Part shown: positions 1 to 8,364 of the stretch, one piece after another
Layout: each line of letters begins with the position of its first letter
How positions within the stretch are numbered: the stretch's first letter is position 1
Assembly (NCBI RefSeq): GCF_001536285.1
Contig: NZ_FAOZ01000032.1
Coordinates: 1-64,000 of the forward strand
Reading direction: 5' to 3'
DNA length: 64,000 nucleotides
DNA from: Parafrankia irregularis
GTDB lineage: Bacteria; Actinomycetota; Actinomycetes; Frankiales; Frankiaceae
Translations under genes and position numbers: made by a program
Notes under the pieces: generated by a model
What the model was told of the DNA's origin: nothing
Seen by the model: only the letters and a program-made list of their open reading frames with translations
Database searches by the model: none

Positions 1-598
1 TTATCCCGAAGTCTTGGCCACAACCTCGGTTCTGACGTTGAGAGTATTTCGACACTTCCACAGTGGTTCGCTTTCGCTCGCCTTCCCGGCCCACACCTGA
101 CCCGGTCACCGCCGGGCCTTTTCCGTCACGCTCACGACCCCGCCCGTTGAGGCGACGCCGCTGACGGCGGTTTGCGACCCCCACCCGCATGGTGGTCACG
201 GAGGGCCACACCTCCATCACCCGCGGAGCACCGCTCCAGAAGATCACCGTCTACTCAAGATCGGCTTCTCCCTTCCCGTTCGTGGCGCAAGACCAAAATC
301 CTTCACTCTTGCGGACTGCCAGGCGAATCTTTGCCCCTTTAGCCCCTCTTGAGAGGAATTGCCGGTGCCGCGTGGCAGTGCGGGATCCTCGGTGGCGGTA
401 GTGCGTCCGCACGCGGCCCAGTGAGAGTCAAGCAGAAAATTCAGTGTACGGACCACGAATCGGGTGGGAAAGATGTACCGCGACAATTCTTTGCGCTGCG
501 CCAGAAGAATCCCGCCGAAGGCCGGATGAACGGGCGCGAGGACCGTGGTGAGGCTCGACACCGGGTACCAGCAGGGCAAATGGTCTAGGGTCGACACC
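1..598. other. gene-poor leader containing one copy of a dispersed repeat
   Basis: I see no convincing coding region here. The open frames present are short, Arg/Ser/Pro-rich and lack ribosome binding sites, and the minus-strand frame at 244-597 runs through a repeat. The stretch 286-345 carries one copy of a repeat found again near 16530 and 63500, recognised by the string accaaaatc followed by a ttcac/tcttgcg run. At this copy cgcaaga (286-292) and tcttgcg (307-313) form an inverted repeat. Confidence 0.6.
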
Positions 599-991
599 GT
601 GAACGCGACGGTGACACGCCTGGGAGCCTGGTGCGACTACGTGCCCGAAAGCGATCCCCGGGTCCTGCGCTTCCGGGTCGAGGAGTTCGCGGTCCTTTCC
701 GACGGGCGCCGCCTGGCATTGACCACGGACCGGGGCTGGAGCAGTTCACTCGCGGGCAGCCCCACCACTGACGACGCGTGGAGCTATCTGACCCTCGCCG
801 ACGTCACGGAGACGGTGCTCGTCGTGGTCGGGCCGGACGAGGGCGACGAGGCAGCCGGCGCGCACCCCTGGGTGCTGTTCGCGCAGCGACTACGTGCCCA
901 GGATGTGGACACCACCCCGGAGGCCCTTCGGGACCTTCCGTACGAGGTCGTCCTCAGCGAGCGCCTGCAGGCGAAACTCTCGGGCTCCTAG
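599..991 (+). CDS. hypothetical protein, about 130 residues
   Basis: Not recognised. The product is acidic and soluble-looking, with no signal peptide or membrane segment, and opens NATVTRLGAWCDYVPESD. The frame is also open upstream to 545, but I prefer the GTG at 599 because an AGGG run lies 8-9 nt before it and the upstream part has atypical composition. The protein ends in a Leu/Glu-rich stretch (VVLSERLQAKLSGS). Codon use looks like a real GC-rich gene, with strong third-position G/C bias. It stands alone: the next gene downstream (1117-2226) is convergent. It could be a small cytoplasmic protein of a lineage-specific family. Confidence 0.6.
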   Translation: MNATVTRLGAWCDYVPESDPRVLRFRVEEFAVLSDGRRLALTTDRGWSSSLAGSPTTDDAWSYLTLADVTETVLVVVGPDEGDEAAGAHPWVLFAQRLRAQDVDTTPEALRDLPYEVVLSERLQAKLSGS

Positions 992-1116
992 CCGGAAGCC
1001 GGTCGGCGGTCCGAACATATCCGGAGGATATCCCGGCGCGGTGCACGGAATACGAGCGAGCGGAAGACGCGGGCATCCCGGGTCCCCCGGTGGAAGGTTC
1101 GTCCGTGACCTGTGGG

Positions 1117-2226
1117 CTACGTTTCGGCTCTGACCTCGACGAAGGACCGGCGAACGTTGTTCTCGTCTCCGTACTTGGAGTTGGCGGTGCTGATCACGAC
1201 GTCGGAGCGTGGGTCCCGAGACCGGTCGAACGCACGCAAGCGTAGCCGCTCGTTGCCATCCCAGTCGAAGCCCTCGATCCGGCGCCGCAGCCGTACCGGG
1301 ATCTCGTGGTGCCCGATGTCGTGGAGCAGCTGCTGGTCGCTGACGAACAAGCCGCCTGCTGCGGCGACATACCCGACGACCCGGTGACGATCGGGAACCG
1401 GTCCACCATCGGCCGGGAAACGGACCTCCATGTCCAGCTGCCAGTACTCCTCAAGGGTCAGCGCCTCCTCGCTCGACCAGAGCTGGTCAAACGCCTCATT
1501 GACGTATAAGCCGAGCCCACCGAGAGTGCTCGTCTCGTAATGGCGGACGTTGCTGCCGTCACGGCTGTCCGAGTCTCCGAAGAACGAGCAGACTACTTTT
1601 CTTCCGGCGAGGTAGAGCCGTGCCGGTGGCAACGCGCTGAAGATTTTGATCTCCAGGTGGTTCGCGGTCCTCCCGGAGAGCGTGTCGACCCACGCCTTGA
1701 ACGCAAGCAACACCTCGTGAATAGTTTCCGATGCGTCGCCATCTCTCATATCAGAGGTCCGTTGCTGTGCCGCGCTGCTGGCGGGATCCAGGATCAGGAT
1801 CTGAACCGGTACACCCGAGGCCATGGCCTGTTGGAGGACCGCCAGGTAGCGCCCGCGATACGGCAGTTCCATCCCGTAGGGCCAAGCGCCCATGATCCGG
1901 ATCCTGCCGATGGCGCCGGCGGCGGCGTCGAGGAAGAGCTCGTGCGGGAAGGTTCTGTGGACGACGACTTCGGGTTTCCGCGACCTGTCAATCAATGGTT
2001 CCAGGATCGATGCCGTCGCGACCGCACCGAAGATGGTTGCGCCCAGGTTCATCAGAAGGTCCCCACGGAACGTCTCAGCGCTCTGAGCCACGAGCAGGAA
2101 GATGACGAGGCTGGCCGCTGCGAGAAAGAAAATGGTAGCAGCGTACCTAATCCTGCGGCACAGGATCGAAGAGAAATGTGGTCGCAGCGTTCTCATGGAT
2201 TTCCGGTCGACTTTCGTGAGCGTCAT
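1117..2226 (-). CDS. membrane-anchored protein with PLD-like (DUF5919-like) domain
   Basis: About 369 residues from the ATG at 2226; an ATG at 2196 (MRTLRPHFSS) is an alternative. Near the N terminus are two hydrophobic segments (IRYAATIFFLAAASLVIFLL and, after a short loop, LLMNLGATIFGAVATASIL), so the rest is probably anchored on the cytoplasmic side. The middle part has alternating beta strands and helices with GVPVQILILDPASSAA and, later, GLGLYVNEAFDQLW. This matches the layout of PLD-like DUF5919 domains, in which a sugar/nucleotide-like site precedes a ...FERVW end. I do not see a canonical HxK(x4)D motif, so catalytic activity is uncertain. About 100 C-terminal residues are unrecognised. 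The DNA is richer in A/T than flanking genes, suggesting acquisition. Its role may be as a membrane effector or sensor; that is inference. Confidence 0.6.
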   Translation of the reverse strand: MTLTKVDRKSMRTLRPHFSSILCRRIRYAATIFFLAAASLVIFLLVAQSAETFRGDLLMNLGATIFGAVATASILEPLIDRSRKPEVVVHRTFPHELFLDAAAGAIGRIRIMGAWPYGMELPYRGRYLAVLQQAMASGVPVQILILDPASSAAQQRTSDMRDGDASETIHEVLLAFKAWVDTLSGRTANHLEIKIFSALPPARLYLAGRKVVCSFFGDSDSRDGSNVRHYETSTLGGLGLYVNEAFDQLWSSEEALTLEEYWQLDMEVRFPADGGPVPDRHRVVGYVAAAGGLFVSDQQLLHDIGHHEIPVRLRRRIEGFDWDGNERLRLRAFDRSRDPRSDVVISTANSKYGDENNVRRSFVEVRAET

Positions 2227-2462
2227 CGCGGCGAGGCGGGGAGCGAAGGTCACCCATGAAGGCATGGTCGCACAGGAAGCACAGCCCCTGTCGGGAAACG
2301 AATGATCGGCTCTGTACCGACCACGGCCAGTGCGGCACCTGTAGTCCCTACCGGCCACGCCGATCCTCGATGCATTCGGCGCCACATCGACCTCGGGCCT
2401 CCGCGGCACACGCAGTCGTGTCCACCCCGACGACGTGGGGCGATCCGATGCCCAGGAATGGT

Positions 2463-3638
2463 CTACTGGCCGAGCAGCCGGCGGCCCGCAGCCAGCAGCG
2501 CGGTGTCCTCCTGCGGCGGGTGGACCCGTACGCACAGCACGTCCCTCAGCAGACGCTCGAACGGGAGATGCCTGGTCAGGCCCGGGTTGCCGAGCACAGC
2601 GACCGCGGTTTCGACCGCGGCGATCGCCGACCGCGCGATCTGGACCTTCACCAACGGCAGCTGCGGCAGGTGGGCCGTCTCGCCAGCCTCGGCCCGCAGC
2701 TGCACCCCGAACAGCAGCGTCTCGGCCTGCGCGATCTGCGCGTCGATCTCCCCGGCCGCCGTCTGGATCCGCTCGGTCGTCGCGATCGGACGCCCGAGCG
2801 CGGCGGGCACCCGCTCCCGCGCGAACCGCGTGAACGCGCTGCGGGCGGCCCGCGCCACCCCGACGTAGATCGCCGAATAGGCGAAGTTCGCCAGCGTCGT
2901 CATCGTCGACGGATCCCGGTACACACCGTCGGGCCCGCGCGGGATCTCGATGAACGCGTCGGCCGGCAGCCGGACGTCGGCGTACTCCACGTCGTGGGTG
3001 TTCGACGCCCGCAGGCCCAGATGGTCCCAGCTGTCGCTCCAGCTGATGCCGGGCAGCTCCGCCGGGACGATCACCTGGCCGACCCGGGGCCGCTGCGGGT
3101 CACCGCCGGGTTCGTCCGCCACCGCCCACACCACGTGGTATGCCAGCGCCGCGCCACCGGTGGCGTACGTCTTGCGGCCGTTGAGCACCCAGCCGCCGTC
3201 GGGGTGGCGGCTCGCCGTGGTCCTCGGCAGCCCACCGCGGGACGGCGACCCGAGCTCCGGCTCCGACCGAATGGCGTTGGCCAGCGCCGGCCCCTGGACG
3301 CTGCGCCGCAGCAGGTCGGCGTAGTAGTCCACCGGCCAGCTGTCGGCCATCGCCTGCCGCTGATGGACGATGAGGTTGTTGGCCGCGAGTAGCCCGACCG
3401 AGGCATCCCCTTCCCCGAGCGCGACCAGGATGCGCACGGTCTCCAACGCCCCGAGACCTGGCCCGCCGTAGCGGGCGGCAACGGTCGCTGTCAGCAGCCC
3501 GGCCCGATGCGCCACTTCCAGCCCACGGGCCGGTATCGCCCCCGTGCGGTCGTACTCCGCGGCACAGCCGGCGATCTGGGCCGTCGCGGCCGCCAATGCC
3601 TCCGGCGAGAGATCGGGTACGACCAGGTCAGGCGCCAT
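2463..3638 (-). CDS. acyl-CoA dehydrogenase family flavoprotein (DszC/SfnC-like)
   Basis: About 391 residues starting at MAPDLVVPDL; the frame is open 32 codons further upstream, but those residues are unlike the family. The fold is that of acyl-CoA dehydrogenase: helical N-terminal domain (EVAHRAGLLTATVAARYGGPGLG), central beta domain (GGWVLNGRKTYATGG, then SWDHLGLRASNTHDVEYADVRLP) and a C-terminal four-helix domain. The usual catalytic Glu signature near the C terminus (EGTSE type) is absent. This resembles the FMN-dependent monooxygenase branch (DszC, SfnC) rather than true fatty acyl-CoA dehydrogenases. Such enzymes need a separate flavin reductase, and none is adjacent. The substrate is unknown. 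It is convergent with nothing and lies 236 nt upstream of the PLD-like gene on the same strand. Confidence 0.8.
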   Translation of the reverse strand: MAPDLVVPDLSPEALAAATAQIAGCAAEYDRTGAIPARGLEVAHRAGLLTATVAARYGGPGLGALETVRILVALGEGDASVGLLAANNLIVHQRQAMADSWPVDYYADLLRRSVQGPALANAIRSEPELGSPSRGGLPRTTASRHPDGGWVLNGRKTYATGGAALAYHVVWAVADEPGGDPQRPRVGQVIVPAELPGISWSDSWDHLGLRASNTHDVEYADVRLPADAFIEIPRGPDGVYRDPSTMTTLANFAYSAIYVGVARAARSAFTRFARERVPAALGRPIATTERIQTAAGEIDAQIAQAETLLFGVQLRAEAGETAHLPQLPLVKVQIARSAIAAVETAVAVLGNPGLTRHLPFERLLRDVLCVRVHPPQEDTALLAAGRRLLGQ

Positions 3639-3824
3639 TAGGTCATGGTGCCCTGCACATAAGAGCCACCACAACAGACGGCCGCGTCGCGACGGACAGG
3701 GACACTTGTCTGCATCAGGCAGTCGCGGATCCAACGGCCCCGGACAGCCCGAAAGGCGCGGGCTGCGCCACCTCCAGATGATAGGGTTTCTTTCCGTGCG
3801 ATGGCCGAAACGCGAGGTGGCGGC

Positions 3825-4376
3825 GTGACCAAGGTATTGGTGGTGGCGCCCGGAGCTGGCACCAGGGCTTATTCAGATGAGATCTGGGCACTGCTACGCA
3901 AGGTGGACCACGAGTTCGTCCCACCATTGTCCGCCCGCGAAAGCACGGTCACGAAAGCACTTTCCGGGTCCGCCGGCAGTGATGCCGGGCCGCGAGTCTA
4001 CCTCGAGGGCGTGCTGGACCAGTACGTGGTCTGCGCATGGGCAGGCGGCCGATTTTCCGGCCTTCTTTCGTTCCGCGTGCATCACCACGACGACCTGGTT
4101 CGGGACTTCTCCCCCTGCACGTACATCAGCACCATCGCAGTGGACCCACAGGAACGCCAGAAGGGGCTTGCCTCCGAGCTTTACCGTGCCCTCCACACCT
4201 TGCCGGCACAGCTCCACAGCCCATATCTGGTGACCCGCACGTGGAGCAGTAACGACAAGAACATTCCCATCCTGGAGCACTTCGGCTATCAGGAGATCGT
4301 CCGTCTTCCCGACCACCGCGGCCAGGGTATTGACACCCTTTACTACGCACGCCCAGCCCCAATGGCGCAGGGCTGA
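3825..4376 (+). CDS. GNAT family N-acetyltransferase
   Basis: About 183 residues. I prefer the GTG at 3825, which has GAGGTGG 5-11 nt upstream; an ATG at 3801 in the same frame would add eight residues. The C-terminal half carries the GNAT core: a beta strand (CTYISTIAVDP) followed by the acetyl-CoA pyrophosphate-binding loop ERQKGLASELYRAL (Q/RxxGxG/A type), then strand and helix NKNIPILEHFGYQEI. The roughly 70-residue N-terminal part includes acidic and His-rich pieces (VHHHDDLV). The acceptor substrate cannot be told. It lies 132 nt upstream of the ATPase-methyltransferase gene in the same direction and may be co-transcribed with it. Confidence 0.75.
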   Translation: MTKVLVVAPGAGTRAYSDEIWALLRKVDHEFVPPLSARESTVTKALSGSAGSDAGPRVYLEGVLDQYVVCAWAGGRFSGLLSFRVHHHDDLVRDFSPCTYISTIAVDPQERQKGLASELYRALHTLPAQLHSPYLVTRTWSSNDKNIPILEHFGYQEIVRLPDHRGQGIDTLYYARPAPMAQG

Positions 4377-4508
4377 GCCGCTGCCGGTCACGCCGATAGG
4401 CACAAACGAGGGCCTGCTCGGTGCAGCACCGACTCCGCCCGGGCCAAAATCGCCAGCCGGACCCGGCGTGGACGTCGATCCCGTCACGCCAGGAGGAAGC
4501 GCGCCCCG

Positions 4509-7055
4509 ATGAGTACCGAGATCTTAGGCCATAGCCGGGCACGCGCGGCCATCACGGCCGCCATGGGGCCCACCAGCGGCACAAAGATCATTATTCTTTT
4601 CGGTGGAATCGGATCCGGGAAAACTGCGATTCTGGACTGGCTGCGCGGACAGGTTCACGAAACCGACATCTTCGATTGCCGGCAGAATCCTGCAGCAATA
4701 TCCACCGCGCTCCGCTCCCACTTGGGCGACGGAGACCTGTCGGCGCCCCGCGCCGCCGGGTCGCCCCGGGCGCAGTCACGTCGCGAGACACGGACCTCCT
4801 ATCGCGTAGCAATCTATGATGACATCGACCACGATCTGTCACCCGAGCTCATCCCAGGTTTCGCGGCAGCGCTGGTCGGGTCATTGGACCTCACAACGGT
4901 TGTCTTCACGGAGAAGACACCTCCTCGCCTCGATGTCTACCCCGTCCCGGTGCAGTTCATCTCCCTGGAGCGACGAGAGGCAAGCCGCGCCGAGTTCATC
5001 GCCTACGTGCAACGGAATCTCGAACAGCACGGCCACGATCTGGACGTCCTGACGCCGGAGCTCCTCTCAGCACTTCATCTTCTCCAGACACAGTGCAACG
5101 ACTTCCGAGCGGTCGCGGCCGTCGTCTCGCACCTGTCCACTCGCGCCGGCACTCGCCAGCTCGACGAGTCCGACCTGTTCCGCCTTCTCCGTGAGGAAGT
5201 GAAGCCGGACGCATTTCGCTCGTTTCCCGGTATGCGCGTGTCCGCGGGGGGCAGGCTTGTGTTCCGGGCGAAGGACAAGACCGAGGAGCTGTGCGAGATC
5301 ATCCTGGGTTACTACGACGACCCCAACGAGCTGGCAGTGGTCGCCGCCGAGGACCTGCGTGGCTTCGACGCAGCCAGCTTCGCCTCCCAGGCTCGCCCGT
5401 CGTATCGCGACGCGGTCATGTCCATGTGTCTGGTCCGGTCACCCATCGATCTGATTTCTTCCCTGCTCGGCCCGCGAGAGGTGATCAGGGAGATTCGCCA
5501 TCGCCAGCTCGACCAAGCCCGCGAGTTCGACTCACCCCAGGCTCGGGCCCGGCTACTCGCCCGCGGTCTCGGATTCACTGTCAGCGATGCACCCGGCGGT
5601 CACTCCATCTACCAAGGGGCCGTGACCTCCGCACGATCCGTTGCGGGCATGGATTCCGCTCCGGCCGAGACATTGCGTGGCGCCGGGCTCAGCCTCGCTC
5701 AGAACGTCGAGCGGATGCTGTTCGACCTCGCGCACTTCTGGGCCTCGGTGCTCGTCGGATCCATGACAGACCTCATCCGCGAATACAATGCCTCGAACCT
5801 GCGGCGGCCACTTCAGGCCCAGCGACTTACTGGTGGGCAGCTGGCTGCGCTGCTCCGGTACCTCAACCGCGGCGGCAACGACGTCGTCTACACCCTGGGC
5901 CTCCTGCTGACCCGACGTAGCCGGCCCTTCTCCAGCAGCTTCCTGGCCGCAGTCGACACTTTTGTGGCGACTCGCAATGATTTCGTCCACGAGCACCGCA
6001 ACGAGGGACGTGTCGCCCTTCAGCAGCGCTTCAACCAACTGCTCAATGATGCCGACCTTGTGGTGGGCAGGGCTGGCGAGTCGTATCCTGTTGTGGTTAA
6101 GCTGACGGAGATCATGTTCGACGAGTTCGGCCGACAGATCTATTCCGCCACAGACACCGAGGGACGAATTTTGCGATTCACCCTGACACGTGACGAGGAG
6201 GAGAAAATCTCTATCTCTTCGCACTATTTTATGTTGCCGACGGAACCCACAGCGATCGACCCGGTGCTCGTACCCCGGTTCGTGATGGATGCCGGGGTAC
6301 TCTTCCAGGAGGCCGAGGGCTACCGACAATACTCCGACACACAGCGCAGCCAGTCCACCAAGCTGCTCGACCGGATCGATCTCTCCACGCGGGAGCGCGC
6401 CCTCGACGTTGGCTGCGGAAGCGGACGAGTCACTCTGGACCTCGCCGATCAGTACCCCAACCTGCAGGTACACGGCATCGACATCAGCGCCGAAATGATC
6501 GCGGTGGCGCGACGCGCCGCCCGCGGCCACGGCAACGTGACCTTCTATGAGGCCGACGTCCTGAAATACAGAACGGAACAGGCTTACGACGCCGTTTTCT
6601 CCAACAGCACGATGCACTGGGTACTGCCGAAGGAGGCGGGATACGGCGCATTGTTCCGACTATTGGCGCCTGGTGGGCTGCTGGCCGTCCACCAAGGAGG
6701 CGATCAGACCTATGCCGGCCTACACGAGTGCGCCTATGAGGTCATCGAATCTCTTAACCTGGCGTCGTTCTTCAAGGGTTGGCGCTACCCCGCTCACTAT
6801 CCAACCCGAGTGCAGATCGAGGAACTTCTCGGCAAGACCGGATTCGCCGATGTGGAGGTATTTTCCGACGAGACTGACAGACAGGAACATCCGACCCTGG
6901 TCAGGGACTTCTCCTACGCCGGCCTGCTACCCTTCCTGCGACAGATTCCGGAGGAGCGGCGAGAGCTACTAAGAAACGAGTTCCTGCGGCACGCGGAACG
7001 CTCACAGCCAAGCCTTTACCAGCACCGCCTTTACATCACAGCACGGCGGCCGTGA
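4509..7055 (+). CDS. fusion: P-loop ATPase, HEPN-type motif region, SAM methyltransferase
   Basis: 848 residues from an ATG preceded by an AGGAAG ribosome binding site. An N-terminal NTPase has Walker A GGIGSGKT at residues 32-39 after strand KIIILF, and a Walker B-like strand VAIYDDIDHD around 100-108. It is followed by a winged-helix-like and helical region to about residue 480. At 489-494 lies RNDFVH, the R-N-x3-H form typical of HEPN RNase-like helical domains, in a helix after LAAVDTFVAT. A beta-rich segment follows (about 520-600). The C terminus from about 605 is a class I SAM methyltransferase: motif I LDVGCGSG at 632-639, acidic HGIDIS after strand 2, FSNSTMHWV, and LAPGGLLAV, most like BioC/trans-aconitate type enzymes. 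I know of no named family with this order. It resembles STAND-like sensor-effector architecture. Downstream gene 7177-8364 is the likely partner. Confidence 0.8.
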   Translation: MSTEILGHSRARAAITAAMGPTSGTKIIILFGGIGSGKTAILDWLRGQVHETDIFDCRQNPAAISTALRSHLGDGDLSAPRAAGSPRAQSRRETRTSYRVAIYDDIDHDLSPELIPGFAAALVGSLDLTTVVFTEKTPPRLDVYPVPVQFISLERREASRAEFIAYVQRNLEQHGHDLDVLTPELLSALHLLQTQCNDFRAVAAVVSHLSTRAGTRQLDESDLFRLLREEVKPDAFRSFPGMRVSAGGRLVFRAKDKTEELCEIILGYYDDPNELAVVAAEDLRGFDAASFASQARPSYRDAVMSMCLVRSPIDLISSLLGPREVIREIRHRQLDQAREFDSPQARARLLARGLGFTVSDAPGGHSIYQGAVTSARSVAGMDSAPAETLRGAGLSLAQNVERMLFDLAHFWASVLVGSMTDLIREYNASNLRRPLQAQRLTGGQLAALLRYLNRGGNDVVYTLGLLLTRRSRPFSSSFLAAVDTFVATRNDFVHEHRNEGRVALQQRFNQLLNDADLVVGRAGESYPVVVKLTEIMFDEFGRQIYSATDTEGRILRFTLTRDEEEKISISSHYFMLPTEPTAIDPVLVPRFVMDAGVLFQEAEGYRQYSDTQRSQSTKLLDRIDLSTRERALDVGCGSGRVTLDLADQYPNLQVHGIDISAEMIAVARRAARGHGNVTFYEADVLKYRTEQAYDAVFSNSTMHWVLPKEAGYGALFRLLAPGGLLAVHQGGDQTYAGLHECAYEVIESLNLASFFKGWRYPAHYPTRVQIEELLGKTGFADVEVFSDETDRQEHPTLVRDFSYAGLLPFLRQIPEERRELLRNEFLRHAERSQPSLYQHRLYITARRP

Positions 7056-7176
7056 CTCTCGGAAGAGTACTCCCCCCAGCCAGCCGCGGCACCAAAAGGG
7101 AGTTGTTCTCGATCGGCGCAGAGACGGCCGGAGGTAGAGAATTTTAACTGACGAGTCATCGGGTCGGCATTCTCTG

Positions 7177-8364
7177 GTGGCGGTCTGTCCGGCACTCATG
7201 GTCGGACAGCCCGACTGGCCTGTAGGCCCGCTCCCGCTGCGATATCGCGACACAGCTACCACCACGATCAACCGATCGACGTACTTCAACCCGGCCTGCG
7301 CGCGTATCCTGTACGGTGAGCACGACCGTCCGAGCCGCTGGTACCAGCACACCTCCACAGCCATACGCGGTGGCGTTGTCTTCGGGGTCGAGATTCTTAC
7401 TCCGAATCACGGTTCGCCGCACGGACTCGCGATTCTCCACCTCCAGGTGGAGGCGGACAGGCTACTCGAAACTGCACGCGCCGTCGCCGGCCGCAGGAAC
7501 ACTGTCCCGCTACGGGACGATATCGCAGCGATGCTTCCGCCATGGGCTTCCCTCGAGGCGCATGCCCGGATATTCACGGTCAGCTTCATGACCACGGCGA
7601 GCGACAACCTTGAGCCGCCACCGGGAGCGGCGCCGGTGCCGTCCTGGTCAACTATCGAGAAATGGCTGTGGCATCTCGCCTCCCGCACGACACGGGAGGA
7701 CTTTCCTCCAGACCCCGACCATGCGGAGGTGCTGCTCTCCGGTCTGGTCGTCCTGTCCGCGGACTGGCGCTGCCTCGTCACCCGGGACGGCGCCGCCTTC
7801 GTCGGCACGCGGCGCGATATCGGCGCCGACGACCCGTTCCTCGGATTCGCCCAGGTCTACACGCACAGCGCGTATCTCGATGCGCTGGTCATCGGTATGG
7901 TGCAGCAGACATCGATCACCGGTATGGTCGAGGACGCATCCCGCGCCTTTGATTCGAAGGACCTCTCCCGAACCCTCAGCAGGCTTGAGGAACGCGCCGC
8001 GAGATTCCGCTCCGTCTACTGGTTGCGCGATGTCGGTACCCACGGCCTAGCCAACGACATCCTGGCCGCATACCAGACCCAGCACCGCCTGCCCGAGAAG
8101 TTCGAAGCCGTTCTGAACGAGATTGCGGATCTTAATCGCATCTTCCAGACCCAGGAGAGCCAACGAGTCAACGCGGCTCTCGGCATCATCACGGTGATCG
8201 GTCTGCCATTCGGCACCGCGCTGGCCGTTCTGCAGGTTCTCGGCACCGACTCGCCCCGCGGCCTCCTGCTGGGAATGTTGGCTGCGTTCGCGAGCTCCGG
8301 CATGCTTCTTCTAACCGGCTTCGGCCGCCTGCTCCTGCGCACTCTCCGACGTCTGGGCCGCTGA
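7177..8364 (+). CDS. protein with C-terminal two-helix membrane anchor (CorA-like tail)
   Basis: About 395 residues from a GTG; an in-frame ATG at 7198 is possible. The first 300 residues form a soluble alpha/beta region that I do not recognise. They are followed by a long helix (KFEAVLNEIADLNRIFQTQESQRV) leading into two hydrophobic segments (ALGIITVIGLPFGTALAVLQ and LLLGMLAAFASSGMLLLTGF) and a basic tail (RLLLRTLRRLGR). A long helix feeding two C-terminal membrane helices is the CorA layout, but the GMN selectivity motif between the helices is missing. A metal-channel role is therefore not supported; a membrane-acting effector or anchor is possible. It follows the ATPase-methyltransferase gene by 121 nt in the same direction. 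Its 3' end overlaps the convergent radical SAM gene by 54 nt. Confidence 0.7.
   Translation: MAVCPALMVGQPDWPVGPLPLRYRDTATTTINRSTYFNPACARILYGEHDRPSRWYQHTSTAIRGGVVFGVEILTPNHGSPHGLAILHLQVEADRLLETARAVAGRRNTVPLRDDIAAMLPPWASLEAHARIFTVSFMTTASDNLEPPPGAAPVPSWSTIEKWLWHLASRTTREDFPPDPDHAEVLLSGLVVLSADWRCLVTRDGAAFVGTRRDIGADDPFLGFAQVYTHSAYLDALVIGMVQQTSITGMVEDASRAFDSKDLSRTLSRLEERAARFRSVYWLRDVGTHGLANDILAAYQTQHRLPEKFEAVLNEIADLNRIFQTQESQRVNAALGIITVIGLPFGTALAVLQVLGTDSPRGLLLGMLAAFASSGMLLLTGFGRLLLRTLRRLGR

Noticed and set aside
244-597. 117-residue minus-strand frame
   Set aside because: Runs through the dispersed repeat, has no ribosome binding site and odd composition.
2256-3392. Long plus-strand frame opposite the acyl-CoA dehydrogenase-like gene
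   Set aside because: Arg/Pro-rich shadow of the real minus-strand gene, with no family match.
7177-8364. CorA magnesium channel
   Set aside because: Long helix and two membrane helices fit, but the GMN motif is missing and the N-terminal domain is not recognisable as CorA.
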